DNA of 64,000 nt from Chrysaora quinquecirrha (lineage: Eukaryota; Cnidaria; Scyphozoa; Semaeostomeae; Pelagiidae), in NCBI GenBank assembly GCA_014526335.1, contig JACTAT010000049.1, forward strand, positions 2,726,258 to 2,790,257, given 5' to 3'. Below, in pieces: positions 44,397 through 55,984 of this stretch. The position numbers and the translations under genes are program-made. How positions within the stretch are numbered: the stretch's first letter is position 1; each line of letters opens with the position of its first letter. The notes under the pieces are model-generated. The model ran no database searches, was not told the origin of the DNA, and saw nothing but the letters and a program-made list of their open reading frames with translations.

Positions 44397-46775
44397 GGAT
44401 ATTCAGTTCGAAGTGACAGCAAGAGATCTGGTCTGCAACTTACTATACATATCGGTAATAATAATTAAGGTAATTCAGGTAATTCAACACATAATCCCGA
44501 GCTTCCCGTGCATCCTTAATGAAGGAAACGTTGATGGAATGTCATTTCATTGAACCCCTATTCCTTAAATTACATTCGTTACACTTTATTTTTCACCATA
44601 ATAATAGGGTCTGCAGGGTAACAGTAATAAGTAAGGAATAAATAAAATGGGCAGTGATTAAAGTGCTATTAATAGAGTAGAATAGAGTAGAATGGAAAAG
44701 AAATAGAGTAGAATGAAATCTGATATGTTTTATTGTTGTGGCTGTTAAAATCTGTCACAGTTGATTATATATGAGGGTGTTTACAGTTTCTACTACTGTT
44801 TCTGTACTAATGGCGTCTTATAAAAATGAAATATGAATGCACAAGTGAAGCAAAGGAGACCTTACTACAATGCAGGAAAATTTTGAGCAGATCCATCTTT
44901 TATTTAGCCAGAAACATAGATTGGCTAATAAAAAGACAACAGCTGTAAAATATATGATATTTGATTGAAATGCAATTAACATGCAATTAACACAACTGGG
45001 ATAATTGTCTACTTTGTTCTGCAAAAATATCTTCGCCTGGAGGACACTACGCAATATTACTATTTTACTATTCTATTCTTTTACTGCACTATGCACCACA
45101 ATGTATGCTCTTACAATCAAATTTCAGCCAAGAAACAGTTGAGACTTGAATGAAAATTACTCTCAAGGAAGTGATATTAGGTAGGGTGGAGTAGGCATAA
45201 TGGGCATAATGCAGTAAAATGGGTCTATTATTAAGTAGGAGACCTTACTACAGTGCAGGAAAGGAGATTTCTGCTTGTTTCCAGCCACTTTCTGTCTCAG
45301 TTTGTAAAACTCAGCTCTATGTTTTACCACCAGGGAAAAGGCTATTGGCACTGTCAGCTACACTTCGGAGCTGTGCTTTAGATAAAACCAGGAAGAAACT
45401 ATTGTACTCTCACCTTTGTTTTCCTTCAAGCAACAAAAATTAAATAGTATATTCAGGTCTAGTCAGCCTGATAATGTCATACACATTATTTAACTTCTGC
45501 CCTTCTGCCATGCATCTTCTCTCCCACCATTTTGAAAAATAATATTTTATTGACAGCATTACCCTCCGAAACTGATGTAAGATTTGTGGCAGCTATTGTT
45601 CACATTTCATTGTTAGTTGCAACGCCCCCGCAGCAAAATGTTTTGCGATGTGAACAAAAGCTCTCTGTGGGATTTGCGGTCGATTGCCCTGCCATTCATT
45701 TTTCTATATTCAGGATGAGTCGCTCAAAGGCTCCGTCGACTGGGAACCAGTTCTCAGGCCATAGCCAACGGAGCGCGGTAACAATTTGCAAATTAGGCCC
45801 ACAGAAAACCAACAGAACCTTTCCTCTTCTGCTTCAGTATCCACTTCATTGCCACTGCAGCAAGTCCCAGAATCTTCCTGTGAGATGGCTGCATGTAGCA
45901 CTACTCCAACAAACTCTTCTCAGCAGCTTCATATTAACCACAAAGCAGGGCAAGTTATAAACATTGGTGGGAGATTCTTTCGTTAAACAGCCTCAGAGCA
46001 AGTGATTAAGTAATGCCTTAACAATCGGCATTTCTGTATATCGCTTATTATGCAATGCAGCTTTCTAAATGTCTGTTAATGTTTCTTCCACATTGGAATA
46101 GAAAATATTCAAAACAGACCAAAGCAGCAAAAAGAGGTAAGGCTGGTCGGCTTTGAAATAAACATCCCTCATTGGATTGCCCTACCAACTCAAATTTATT
46201 CGTCAATTTTTTTCTAATGCTCTTTCGTTTTGCACCAGCGTATTTGAATAGAAACATGCAGTCAAACAAGCGTATAAAGTTAGATAATAAAGCTGAATTG
46301 AATAACTTAAATATATATATACAGGAAAAGTTAAATATAAACTGAATTGAATATATATTTACAGGAAAAGTTTTCTATCAAACTATAGAAGAAATTTGAA
46401 AGCCTCCTTCCAAATATTTAAAGCTCATGACTATCGTTATTGTTTAAATCTTTACATACTTTTTATAAGATCGGCTTCAGTTGGGGTCAAGTGCCACTCA
46501 AGGTGGTCAATAATGTCATAGTGATTTTTCGATAGCATTTCACATGGACTTTAAAAAAAAATTTGGTAAAAGGTCATTTTTTGCTGCGTTCGTGAAATAC
46601 GGGGGTCAGAAAACCAGGGGGTCGACATCGACAATAATATTGACAGATAATTTTTGGCAACATTTTTAGCAAACTGGGTAAACGGAATTTTAAAGTAGGT
46701 TTGGACTCTTTGGAGGTGTGCGGTCATTTTAAGACTTGGGAATATCTGGCAAATCCATGGTTGTGACGTCAATGA
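44397..46775. other. No gene recognised with confidence
   Basis: AT-rich. 44670-44715 has a degenerate AATAGAGTAG repeat. A plus-strand patch at 45714-45985 has an acceptor-like TCTATATTCAG followed by 'MSRSKAPSTGNQFSGHSQ' and, in another frame, a Ser/Thr/Gln-rich run ending at 45985. It could be an exon, but no domain is seen. Confidence 0.4.
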
Positions 46776-48516
46776 TGACATAGAAAAGTTACGTTCAGTG
46801 AAAATCTGACATTGGAATTTTGTGTTTTAAATGATATTGACGGAAAGAACATCTCAAATGGAGCAAACAATTATGCAACAACAATTCGATTTGGCTTAAT
46901 ACTTAATACGGCTTGCAAGGGTATTGGCTATTCTGAAGAAGCAGACAGCCATGAAAAGACTCAGACTGGCTTGGGCCTGGGCTTCGCTGAAAATAATACA
47001 GCAAAATCTACAGATGGTGCAGATGCCTGGATAAAGTCCCTCCAGCTCTTACCTAATCTGACAAGTGAGAAAATTTATCAACATCTTATTGAAAATTCGA
47101 CATTGCCGAAGACAACTTCAGCACCAGGTGCATTTCGCAATAAACAGCATGGCTACCGTTAATGGAAGGAAGGATTTGTCCGTTCCATTTTGGTGAAGCC
47201 TAATATTGGAGGACATTGTCTTCTCTTTATAGCAAAGGCCAGGGTGCATGCGTCAATGAAAAACACAGTTTATAACGTGTATGTCAATCTTGATGAGTCC
47301 ACTGCAGATGTATTCTTTGCAAAATGCAACCGCAAAGCTGGTCAAGGGGATTGTTGTAAACATGCAGCAGCTCTTTTATTTACTCTTTTGGATTTTGGGA
47401 ATTTGGATATCAAATATGTGCCAAATGATCTAACTTGCACTCAGGTATCTAAGAAATGGCACATCCCAATTTCTGCAAACACGACTCTGCCAAAAGCAGC
47501 GAGATTTGATGATCTTCAATTTGAAAAGGCAGAAGTTAACAAGAAAAAGGAAGAGACCAGGAGTAAGTGGAATAAGGGAGTCATTCTGTGCCACACCTCA
47601 ATTTGCTTACAAAGTGAATACAAAAGATTTAAAGATAATGGTAGAAGAGTTTTCAAAAGAAAACCAGGCTCATCTGTCTTGTGCAGCGGTCGAGTCTATT
47701 GATTATGCTCCTTGTGGGAAGTTCCAAACATCAGTCAGCCGCCAACTTAGCAAACAAGAGGATGTTACTTCATTTAATAACAAAACAAATTCAGTGCAAA
47801 TTACTATAGAGCAATTGCTTGGGAATCTTAATTTTGGTCTTGATGCATCATTATTAGAAGGAGAACTGTGTGCAAAAATATTCAGCACTGTAGCAGTAAC
47901 TAGGCAAGATGTCATTAATATTTGTGTAAACACACTGGGCCAGTCAGAGGAAGCTCAATGGTTTACAGAAAGAAAATTGAGACTGACTGCATCAATATTT
48001 GGTAGAGTGATAAACAGGAAAACAAGTATCTATCCAGCATCACTCATTAAATGCATTGTAGGCAGAGCATTTAATGGCAAAAATGGTGTACCAGCGTCAT
48101 TGCAATGGGGGCTTGACAAGGAAAGTGTTGCCATTTCTGAGTATGAAAGGCACCTAGATTTTTGTGGAGACAATGTTCAGCCATGTGGTTTTGTTGTGTT
48201 GCCATCGTGCCCTAGTTCATACTCAAAAAGAGATATGACTTTAAATCAGGCTGCAAAGGACAAAACTTTCTTTTTACAGGAAAGCAACAATGGTCTTTCC
48301 TTGACGAAGGGCCGCTTATATTATTTCCAGTGTCAAGATGTTGTTAATATTTTAGAACTCAAATGGATTGATTTTTTTGTTTTTACGCAAAAGGACTTGC
48401 ACATAGAAAGAATTTTCAGAGACATGAATTTATGGAAGGACAAGATGCTACCAAGCTTAACTAAATTCTACCAAATGTATATATTTCCTGAACGTTTGAA
48501 AAATAAAACTTGTTAG
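46776..48516 (+). pseudogene. SWIM zinc finger / YqaJ-type nuclease protein of a two-gene transposon
   Basis: Open from 46779 (no ATG), broken by TAA at 47160 and by a frameshift near 47580, ending at 48516. N-terminal part: 'KEGFVRSILVKPNIGG', then a SWIM-like finger 'VYNVYVNLDESTADVFFAKC' with 'GDCCKHAAALLF' (47270-47390). C-terminal part is the YqaJ/PD-(D/E)xK fold: 'WFTERKLRLTASIFGRVI' (47960), 'GVPASLQWGLDKESVAISEY', 'GFVVLPSCPSSYSKRDMTLN', 'YYFQCQDVVNIL', 'DFFVFTQKDLHIERI'. The stretch between 'GF.V' and 'KDMTL', which in relatives carries the catalytic Asp (SPDG) and E-x-K, is deleted, so nuclease activity is lost. It converges with the transposase at 48559. Confidence 0.8.
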
Positions 48517-48558
48517 AGTTGAATTCATTCTTTTCAGAAGTATGAAGTTTGGAAAACA

Positions 48559-50095
48559 TTATGTGCTGTCTTCTTTTCTAACTGTTCTTTTTATTGAAAT
48601 AAATATCAAATTTTTATCCTTAATTAGTGGTGGCAAAAAATTTGTCAAGTAAGCACAAATCACCCAAATTTTATTCAGCTCTGCAGACATAGTGATAGGA
48701 AAAACAGTGCTAAGAATCCTGAAAGTTTCAATCCTTGAAATTGCTCTCTCAACATGGATGCGCACAGAGGCAATTTTTCTTGTCTCAATTTCTTCATCAA
48801 TAGATAAATGTTCTTCATCTCTAAGGAAGGGAGGAATATTCAGTGAGACACCTTCAGGTAAATCATTGCCAATGTCAATTCCTTTGTCAGCCATCACTGA
48901 GTCCTTTCTTTCAAATAAATCTATTATTCCACAATCCACGGTTGCCTGTTTATCACACGTTCTTCCTGCATATAGATCAGATGAAAAAGAAACAGTCCCT
49001 GCAGGTGTAATTCCAATAAGGGCTTTGGCAGTACTGTAAATAGGTTGCAATCTGAGACCGGACTGAGCTTGTCTTTTCAATATAGATCTCAGTACAGTGA
49101 ATGATAATCATTGTGGATGGATACGTTTCTTTGTAACATTTTGGCATTCTTTTATCAATGCAAGCCCTGGATGGCCAAATTGGAAATGAACGTAGTGCAG
49201 AAAGTCCAACAATGTTATCCAGACTCTTGACAGATGCTGTTAAGAAACTGAAGCTCTTTGGGCCAGGTCTTCTTCTAAAAGTCCTAAGCGTAGACGCACA
49301 AGGACCAAAAAGAATTCTTGCTCTGGTGAAAGTGTTCTCTTTCTGCCACGTTTTATGTGCTCTTGTTTCTATAGCTTCTCAACATTAGTATTTGAGCTGT
49401 GGTAGATCAGTTCCTCTACTGCAGAACCAAATGAATGAAACAAGATCTTAAATATTCTGTTATTTGGTAGCCCAGTATAAAACTTAAACATCTTGTCATC
49501 ATTCTTATACCGTTCAAACAAAAAGTCTATGTTTCCAACTCTTCTTAATAAATTGTTTACTTCCAAACTCTTTTGTACATTTTCAGCTTTCAGCTTTGCA
49601 TTTTCTTCTAGAAGTGCTCTTACCTGAGCCCCAAGCTCATTTCTTGGTCAGGCCTTGTTAAGTTTTCGATTGTATCATAATCTGAATTATTCAAAGCTTC
49701 TCCATCTCCAGCCATGTAACACTCACCCACACAATCATCTGTGCAACCAGCAGCTCTATCAGTATTGAGATGTACTGGAGAAAGGAATTCCTGGCTCTAA
49801 CTGTAGGTCTAGGTTTTGGTTTCATTTTCTTTTTTGTTTTTGGAGTAATTGTAGGCAAATTGTTTAAGTAAGTTTTCCTTCCTCCTTCAAAGTGCTCTGA
49901 ACACACTCTGTGCATTAGAGTTGGTTTGAAATCCTTCCTGGAGATCAAGTGTAGCCAGCGCTTTCTTAAATCTATCTTTTCTGCACTGCTACCGGTTGGA
50001 AAAGCATAAAATAAAACGTCTCGGTTTCTTCTACTATTGTTGGAGCAGTTTGGTACACAGCAAGTAAAGCCTCCTTTCGTGATGATTATGTCATA
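48559..50095 (-). pseudogene. THAP-HTH-DDE transposase (ISL2EU / PIF-Harbinger-like)
   Basis: Minus strand. THAP domain: 'GFTCCVPNCSNNSRRNRDVL', 'FYAFPT', 'KRWLHLI', 'MHRVCSEHFEGG', 'LPTI' (50085-49850), keeping the C2CH residues. A coiled-coil stretch ('LLEENAKLKAENVQKSLEV') and 'FYTGLPNNRIFKILFHSFGS' follow. Then a helix-turn-helix 'GRKRTLSPEQEFFLVLVRLR'. The DDE_4 core: 'IIIHCTEIYIEKTSSV' (His at 49097 where relatives have the first Asp), 'TPAGTVSFSSDLYAGRTCDK', 'DSVMADKGIDI', 'RIHVERAISRIETFRIL'. Frame changes near 49390 and 49080 and a stop after 'ASVS' break it. A THAP/DDE_4 transposase beside a YqaJ protein is, to my knowledge, the ISL2EU arrangement. Terminal repeats were not found. 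Confidence 0.82.
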
Positions 50096-51734
50096 GGGAG
50101 TAAGTGCTACACATTGTCTATGTAAATTTCTTATCCGTTAATAAATTTCTATCATTAAAAGAATGAGACCCAGATATTTTTGTCCTACAGCATGTTGTCA
50201 TGCTTCAGGGTGGTCGTTTATTTTCAAAGAAATTATTCAGGATGCAACTGTTTCCTTGGAAAACTCAATATATTTCAACAGTGTCTCAAAATTACAGTTG
50301 AGGAGGCAGCAAAAGCTTGCTTAACTTTTGTGGATGTCTACGTAGAAAAACTGCTGCTGGGTGTGTTGACAATATATATCAGAAACCTACTTTTAGAGGT
50401 ATCTACCCAAGTTGGACTTCCTTTGGTCTAAAAATGGGGAAAAACCCTATGCACAATTGAGGTTCACCTGTTCTACAAAACTAAGCTCTATCTTCAGTTA
50501 GGAAACACAACAGCCATATTAATTGACAATGGTTGTCTACACAAAATTATCCCGGACTGTTTCCATAAGAACATCAGTTTTTTGTAATACTTCCTATAGC
50601 CGTTAGAGTTAAGACTTGTTTTTTCCAGAGTTCAAAATTTCTAAATAAATTGATATTATAACCCATTGGCTGGTAGCCCTTTCAAAAAGAATACATCTCT
50701 ATTACTAATATTCCTATATGCAAATTAGCTTGCCCCATTGTTATGGCCTGTTGTTCGATTACACAAGAAAGGCTTTTTCCCTGGGCCACCTAGAGATCCG
50801 CTTTTTTCTTAAATCGATCCCGTTTCTGGCCAGACACTGTTTAAAGATTTTGCTAAGCGTTTTGAAACCTAGAAGTTTGTTAAAATTTCGATTTTCTCTC
50901 CGCTCAAAAAAGTTTTGATTCTGATGGCGGCCATCTATTGTGTTTCCTTCACTGCACGCACAGTGATTCTTTTGTCATGCGGAAGTTTTTTTTCTTAATT
51001 AGTTGTTTACGTTGTTGAGCTTGCATTCGGCCTAAAATTATTTGAGTATTTCAAATGGAGGAAATTGCAAAACTACTCGGTTTTCTTACTCAAAGTTATT
51101 GCTGTAAATGTCTCTTAAAATTTCTTCAAAAAGTTGGATATTATTTCTGCCGTTGATTCCATGAATATTTCTCATGATTTATCACGCATCCCGGCTCTTT
51201 TGTCCTGTCTTTGGATTTTCTTCCGCTCAGAGGAAATAATTTATTTTGAAATCTTACGAGGAATCTTGCTCATATTCTTTCGGGTTTCAAGAAGAGTTCT
51301 TGCTCTGATAAGCTTCAGAAATCCCCACGGTAAGAGTTGTGTTTTGCTCTCAGTTTCGTCTTAAAATTTTCCACTAATAACGCAGTTAAAAGTTTTTAAA
51401 TCACTTCTGCACGCAATGTAAACAAAACAAACACGTAATGAAACTCAAATCTAGGCCTAAATTTTTTTGGGTTCCTTGAAGAAGTCAGACTTCAAGCACA
51501 AAAAAAGGGAGGGGGGTTTAGTAATAGAGATATTTTTTATGAAGGACATTTGAAATTGAAGTTTTGGAATTTTCTCTTCGATAGGAGAAAAGGAAGATTA
51601 TTGAATTTACCCAGAAGTAATTTCAATAATTTTAATAATTTTAGTAATTTTGATTAAGTGCAGACAGATCATAAACATTTTGTGACATTATAGTTCAAGT
51701 TGACAGAACACAGTCAGAGATATCCCTCACCTAT
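50096..51734. other. No gene recognised
   Basis: AT-rich, with no domain in any frame. It may include the outer end of the two-gene transposon. Confidence 0.45.
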
Positions 51735-51932
51735 ATGTATACCACTTGCTCACTATGGTATGGTGACAATTATGATGAAGATTGTGATGATGATGATGAT
51801 TATGATGATGGTAATGATGATGATGATGTGGATGATTCTAATGGTGATTATAAGGTTATAGTTGATGATGGCAATAATGATAATTTTGATGGTGACGATA
51901 ACTATGATGATGATGATGATGCTCTTTTTTGT
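51735..51932. repeat. (GAT)n-rich microsatellite
   Basis: Interrupted GAT/GAA/AAT triplets over about 170 bp. The plus frame reads as an Asp-rich peptide ('DDDDDYDDGNDDDDVDD'), best explained as repeat translation. Confidence 0.9.
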
Positions 51933-51987
51933 CCACAGTTTAATACCCTTTTATCAATTCTCTTATGTGTTTACCATAACAAGTAGA

Positions 51988-52262
51988 CTAGCTTTTTAAC
52001 TTGACGCCCGCGATGCGGGCGAGCTTTTTACCTTGACACCCGCGATCCGGGGAGGTTAGCTCCCCATGGCATCCCACAACCTCCCCGGACTCTAGCGAAA
52101 GTTCAGAAGGCTGCACGTTAAAAGGCAGCAAGTTAAAAGGCAGCTGAGTGATGTCTTGTCTTACCAAGGCTAAACTGGTACTAATGTTCACCCGCATCGT
52201 GGGTATCAAGGTAAAAACTCACCCGCATCGCGGGTGTCAAGGTAAAAAGCTCGCCCGCTTCA
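51988..52262. repeat. GC-rich inverted repeat of a palindromic 30-bp unit
   Basis: Left arm (51990-52060) has two units of TTTTTA(A/C)CTTGACRCCCGCGAT followed by GCGGGCGAGC. The right arm (52182-52256) has the same units reversed (CACCCGCATCGCGGGTGTCA, AGGTAAAAA). Each unit holds its own small palindrome CCCGCgatGCGGG. The 120-bp spacer contains a doubled GTTAAAAGGCAGC. GC content contrasts sharply with the surroundings. Confidence 0.85.
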
Positions 52263-52304
52263 CAATCATACTCAGATATACTGTACTGGAGAAAATACAA
52301 ACAG

Positions 52305-52820
52305 AAATGAACTTACGTATCAAGTGGTTCAAAGAAGAGGATAAAAACACAATTAAAATCAAAGTTAATTCAACTAAAGAGAAGTCAAGGGAGAAGCAAG
52401 GCTATACAATCACACTGTACAGAGGTGAGAACTCCAAAAAGTTAATGATACAATCTAAAGATGTAAATTTTTGGAAAAAATTAGGATTTAATACTATCAA
52501 AGATATTGTTAATGAAAAAAGAGCTATGAAGAAATAATATTGAATGAGAACTGGTTACACGATGTCTTTTAAAGTTAAAATACCTTTTGATGAAATAAAT
52601 AAGAAATCTGAAACAGCTGCTAAGTTGATTTCAGAAATTAAGACACCGAAAATTTCGAGAGAAAGACAACAAGAGATACTTTAAAAGGCAAAAACTACAT
52701 ATAGAAAAAGAAAACAAACAGGAAAAGTTAATAAATACAGTTGACATTTTAGAGCAGGAAATTGTTCAGCTAAAAGAAGAAAACAGCAAATTAAAAAGTG
52801 AGCTTAACAAAGTAAATTAA
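52305..52820 (+). CDS. AT-rich small frames with a leucine-zipper-like segment
   Basis: The first frame, from 52305 to 52537, is Lys-rich ('NLRIKWFKEEDKNTIKIKV', 'WKKLGFNTIKDIVNEKRAMK'). A second ATG frame begins at 52563 ('MSFKVKIPFDEINKKSETA') and stops at 52682. In another frame a basic stretch, 'KLRHRKFREKDNKRYFKRQK', runs into a regular heptad segment, 'LINTVDILEQEIVQLKEENS', ending at 52820. The last reads like a basic region plus coiled coil, but the conserved Asn/Ala/Arg pattern of bZIP DNA-binding regions is not clear. Unknown function, possibly relic coding DNA. Confidence 0.25.
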
Positions 52821-52904
52821 AAGATTAATAGTACATCAGCTATTTGTCACAATTGTGCATTTTATGAAGCAAGAATGAAAATTGGCATACCTACCCAATT
52901 TGAT

Positions 52905-53290
52905 ACGTTGAAGATGATGGGATACAGACCCCAATCCAAAACTGCATCCAGCGGCTATTTTTAGACTGGGGTACTTGGTATCATACCTCAACAAGGGTTT
53001 CTACTATACCAATGTTGGGAATAACAATACTGACATGAAACTTGGCAAGAATGCACAGTCTGATACACTGAAAAGATAGAATGCAGATCCCTCAGGAAAA
53101 ATTGTCCCTTATTCGATTTTAAGACTGGGGTACTCCGTACAATACCTCTACAAGGGTTTCTATTATAACAATGTTGGGAATTACGATATTTCAATGAAGC
53201 TTGGCAAGAATACACAGTTTGATGCGCTGAAAGAGAAAGGATGCAGACCCCTTTGGAAAAATGACACTTCATTCTATTTTTAGACTTGGG
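52905..53290 (+). repeat. Diverged relic of the 160-bp satellite
   Basis: Two and a half units in the same orientation as the left array at 37 kb. Shared words: TATTTTTAGACTGGGGTA (52958), ACTGGGGTACTCCGTACAAT (53125), AAACTTGGCAAGAATGCACA (53038). Units differ by perhaps 30% from the 37-kb array. No family A gene lies beside it. Confidence 0.8.
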
Positions 53291-55111
53291 ATTTTTTGAA
53301 TGAAATAATAATTAATAATCAAAAAAGAAATAATGGCCAATACTAACCCGCACTAAACGCCTTGCAACACATTTCATCTATATAGTATGGTGTATAAAAA
53401 CTGATACAATGTTGTTTATCATAATGATAATATATTTAACAATACCAGCCCCCTTTACTTCGGACTCAGCATCTAGTCTCCCTTAAAAAGAGAATTTAGG
53501 AGAAATAACTACTATACTGTGGCATCCCATGTTCTCGCGTCAAAGAACACGGTCTGAGGAGATTGGTCCTATATGAGAGTCGGTGTATATTATAGAGGTC
53601 ATGTGTGCTGAACGTTTTTAAATTTTGTACAGAGGTCATATACTCAAGTGGTTATCAGGTTTAGCTCATTGTACATACAGTATAAATATATGATTTGTAT
53701 ATTCTTGAATTATGGTTATAGGTATCATTGTGTTTGCCATGTATATGTGTACAAATTGCCTCTCTATACTCTTCAAAATTATAAACTTTCAGCATACAGA
53801 CAATATCATATACATTGGCTCTTATATATTCTTGTATGCGAGAGCATGGGTGCGCCCTTAGATGAATGGAACACACAAGCCGTAGCCCTGAATGGTCTTT
53901 AGTTGAGGTAAACTAAGCTGATGAGTATAGTGAAATCGATGTAATTATGATAAACAACCCTGCATCAGATTTTATACAACTTACTGTATACTTGAAAATT
54001 TGTTACGGGCATTTAGTGAGGGGTTTGTAATAGACTGCTATTTCTTATTTAAGTTATTATCATCATTTCATACACACATGTTTTAAGTTTTAAGTTTATA
54101 TTAAGTTTGTAAAAATTAATAGTGCTGAAGAGGGGTCGACATAGTGGAAACAAAAGACGTCAGACGGGAGAAAAGCTTTTGGCTGTATGACTTCACCTTC
54201 ATTAATGGATTCTAACCCTCTGCGTGCAATTTCCGAAACGTTCTCATAAAGTGGGCCTCTTCACGATGAGATATCACCCTTGGCCTTCCACGTGTTTCAC
54301 GTTTACTTCAGGAAACATCCCCTCCTACCTTCCTTGAGTCTTCTTTGCAACATCGATGTACAGAGCATATTGAAACATTCAGCATTTTCGCTGTTTCCCT
54401 ATAGCTTTTCCCTTCTACAACAACCATTAGATATGCAAGCGTCCTTGTCTTTGGCAAATCTTATTCTTGAAAGTCATTGTGACAACTGATCATTATTTAC
54501 TGTTTCCCTGCTACTAAGCTGTTGTATTTTGCCATATCAAAAATTAATTTAAACAATACCACAATATGTTTTTTCTTTGATGTCATTGGTTCTAGAAGGA
54601 ATATAGAAGGAAGTCCCTTGTAGCCTCTTTCTATATACAGGATTTTCATTACTGTTTTCTGCGTACTTAGCAACATTCATCATCTCCAAAAAACGGCAAA
54701 AAAGTTTGACTATTCCAGCACATTCTTTTCCATCCTGATTGCTATATTTCGTACATTGTCTGTTTCTCTTCTAGCTCGTGATAATGTCTTAATTTTCAGC
54801 CTCGTTATGACGAGACGTGTATGTTATTCATTCTCAGCTTTACAGATGAAAAAAGTTCACATCAAAACATCATATTTCCCCAAATCACTGATGATTATCT
54901 GATCTACCACATATTTGCTATTGCACGTTCCTGCCAGAACTACAACTGCCTTAAATTGCCATTATTTATGTTTCTCATACATATGACGTCATTTATACAA
55001 GAAACTATTAACGTAAAAAAAAATAACCTCTGATTCGGATTTCTCGGCATTTTTTCACCTTAATACCAATCGAATATATACTGCATTTATCTACTTTTCG
55101 TTTCTACCCCA
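53291..55111. other. No gene recognised
   Basis: AT-rich with poly-T/C tracts. Short frames only; no domain, RNA gene or repeat recognised. Confidence 0.45.
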
Positions 55112-55419
55112 CTCAGACAATCCTTGCCAAAATAATTGGAACGCTACAATAATTTCCCTTACTTTCTCCGCTCTAACTACCCTTCCCCCGAATACAATGT
55201 TGATTTACTCCAAAACTATCTTGCTGCTGGCCATATGGTGGCTGAAATATCATAACTAAGGGTCTTGTCTACAAAAATCAACATTGTACAGGGGGAAGGG
55301 GGGGGGGAGAGGGGAGACGCAGGACTGTCAAATTGAGATAGCACTTATACCTCTGTTTGTCATTCTATAGTTATGAAATTTAGCCCCGTTCCAGCTATTT
55401 CCGGCAGGGATTGTCTGAG
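55112..55419. mobile_element. MITE (CAGACAATC family), copy 1
   Basis: Left end CTCAGACAATCCTTGCCAAA and reverse-complemented right end CTCAGACAATCCCTGCCGGA pair over about 33 bp with a few mismatches. Internally, ACAATGTTGATTT (about 55194) is mirrored by AAATCAACATTGT (about 55276), each next to a C- or G-run. Length 308 bp; no coding capacity. The same design recurs at 62345. Confidence 0.7.
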
Positions 55420-55984
55420 GCGATTGGAAAGAGGAAGATGGAATGGACAGAGATGTAATTTGTGGTAATATGAATAAATTGATGTCAGTGATTAGAAATA
55501 TGGCATTGGATGTTATTTTATGAATCTATTTTAAGGTACATGACATCATAGATGAAACTTTGGGACTCTATGTGGTTGCAGGGCAGTGTAAAGGTTATGG
55601 ATAAGGCACAGGTGTCTGTCAGTACTACAGAAAGCCTCACCTACAGCTGGAAAATTGATGTGAATCGTTGTTATATTGTTTCTTCAAAGTTTAACACTGC
55701 ATAGTAGTCATCCCACACCCCAAAATTGAGTTGGTAGATTGACACGGGAACGAAGCTGCAATTTTTTAAGCAGTAGTATCATGGTTTTGAAAGCGTTTGC
55801 TGCTAGTCAGGCGTTTCTAATTGAATGAACAATAATAGTAAGGTATAAATGCTGGATGCATTTGTAAAAGCGTTTCAGAATCTAGAGTACACTGACTATG
55901 GCAAGCAGACAAAGGGAACAAGCGAATAACGAAGCAGTGTCTTCAGAGCCTGAGGTACAGGAGGAAAATGTGAAGATCTGATCA
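55420..55984. other. No gene recognised
   Basis: Spacer between the MITE and the Rep-like remnant. An ATG at 55899 opens a short acidic, Gln/Glu-rich frame ('MASRQREQANNEAVSSEPE') that stops at 55978 and may be the N-terminus of the Rep-like protein. Confidence 0.4.

Noticed and set aside
51735..51986. Acidic open frame of 83 codons
   Set aside because: Driven by a (GAT)n microsatellite; no flanking coding signal.
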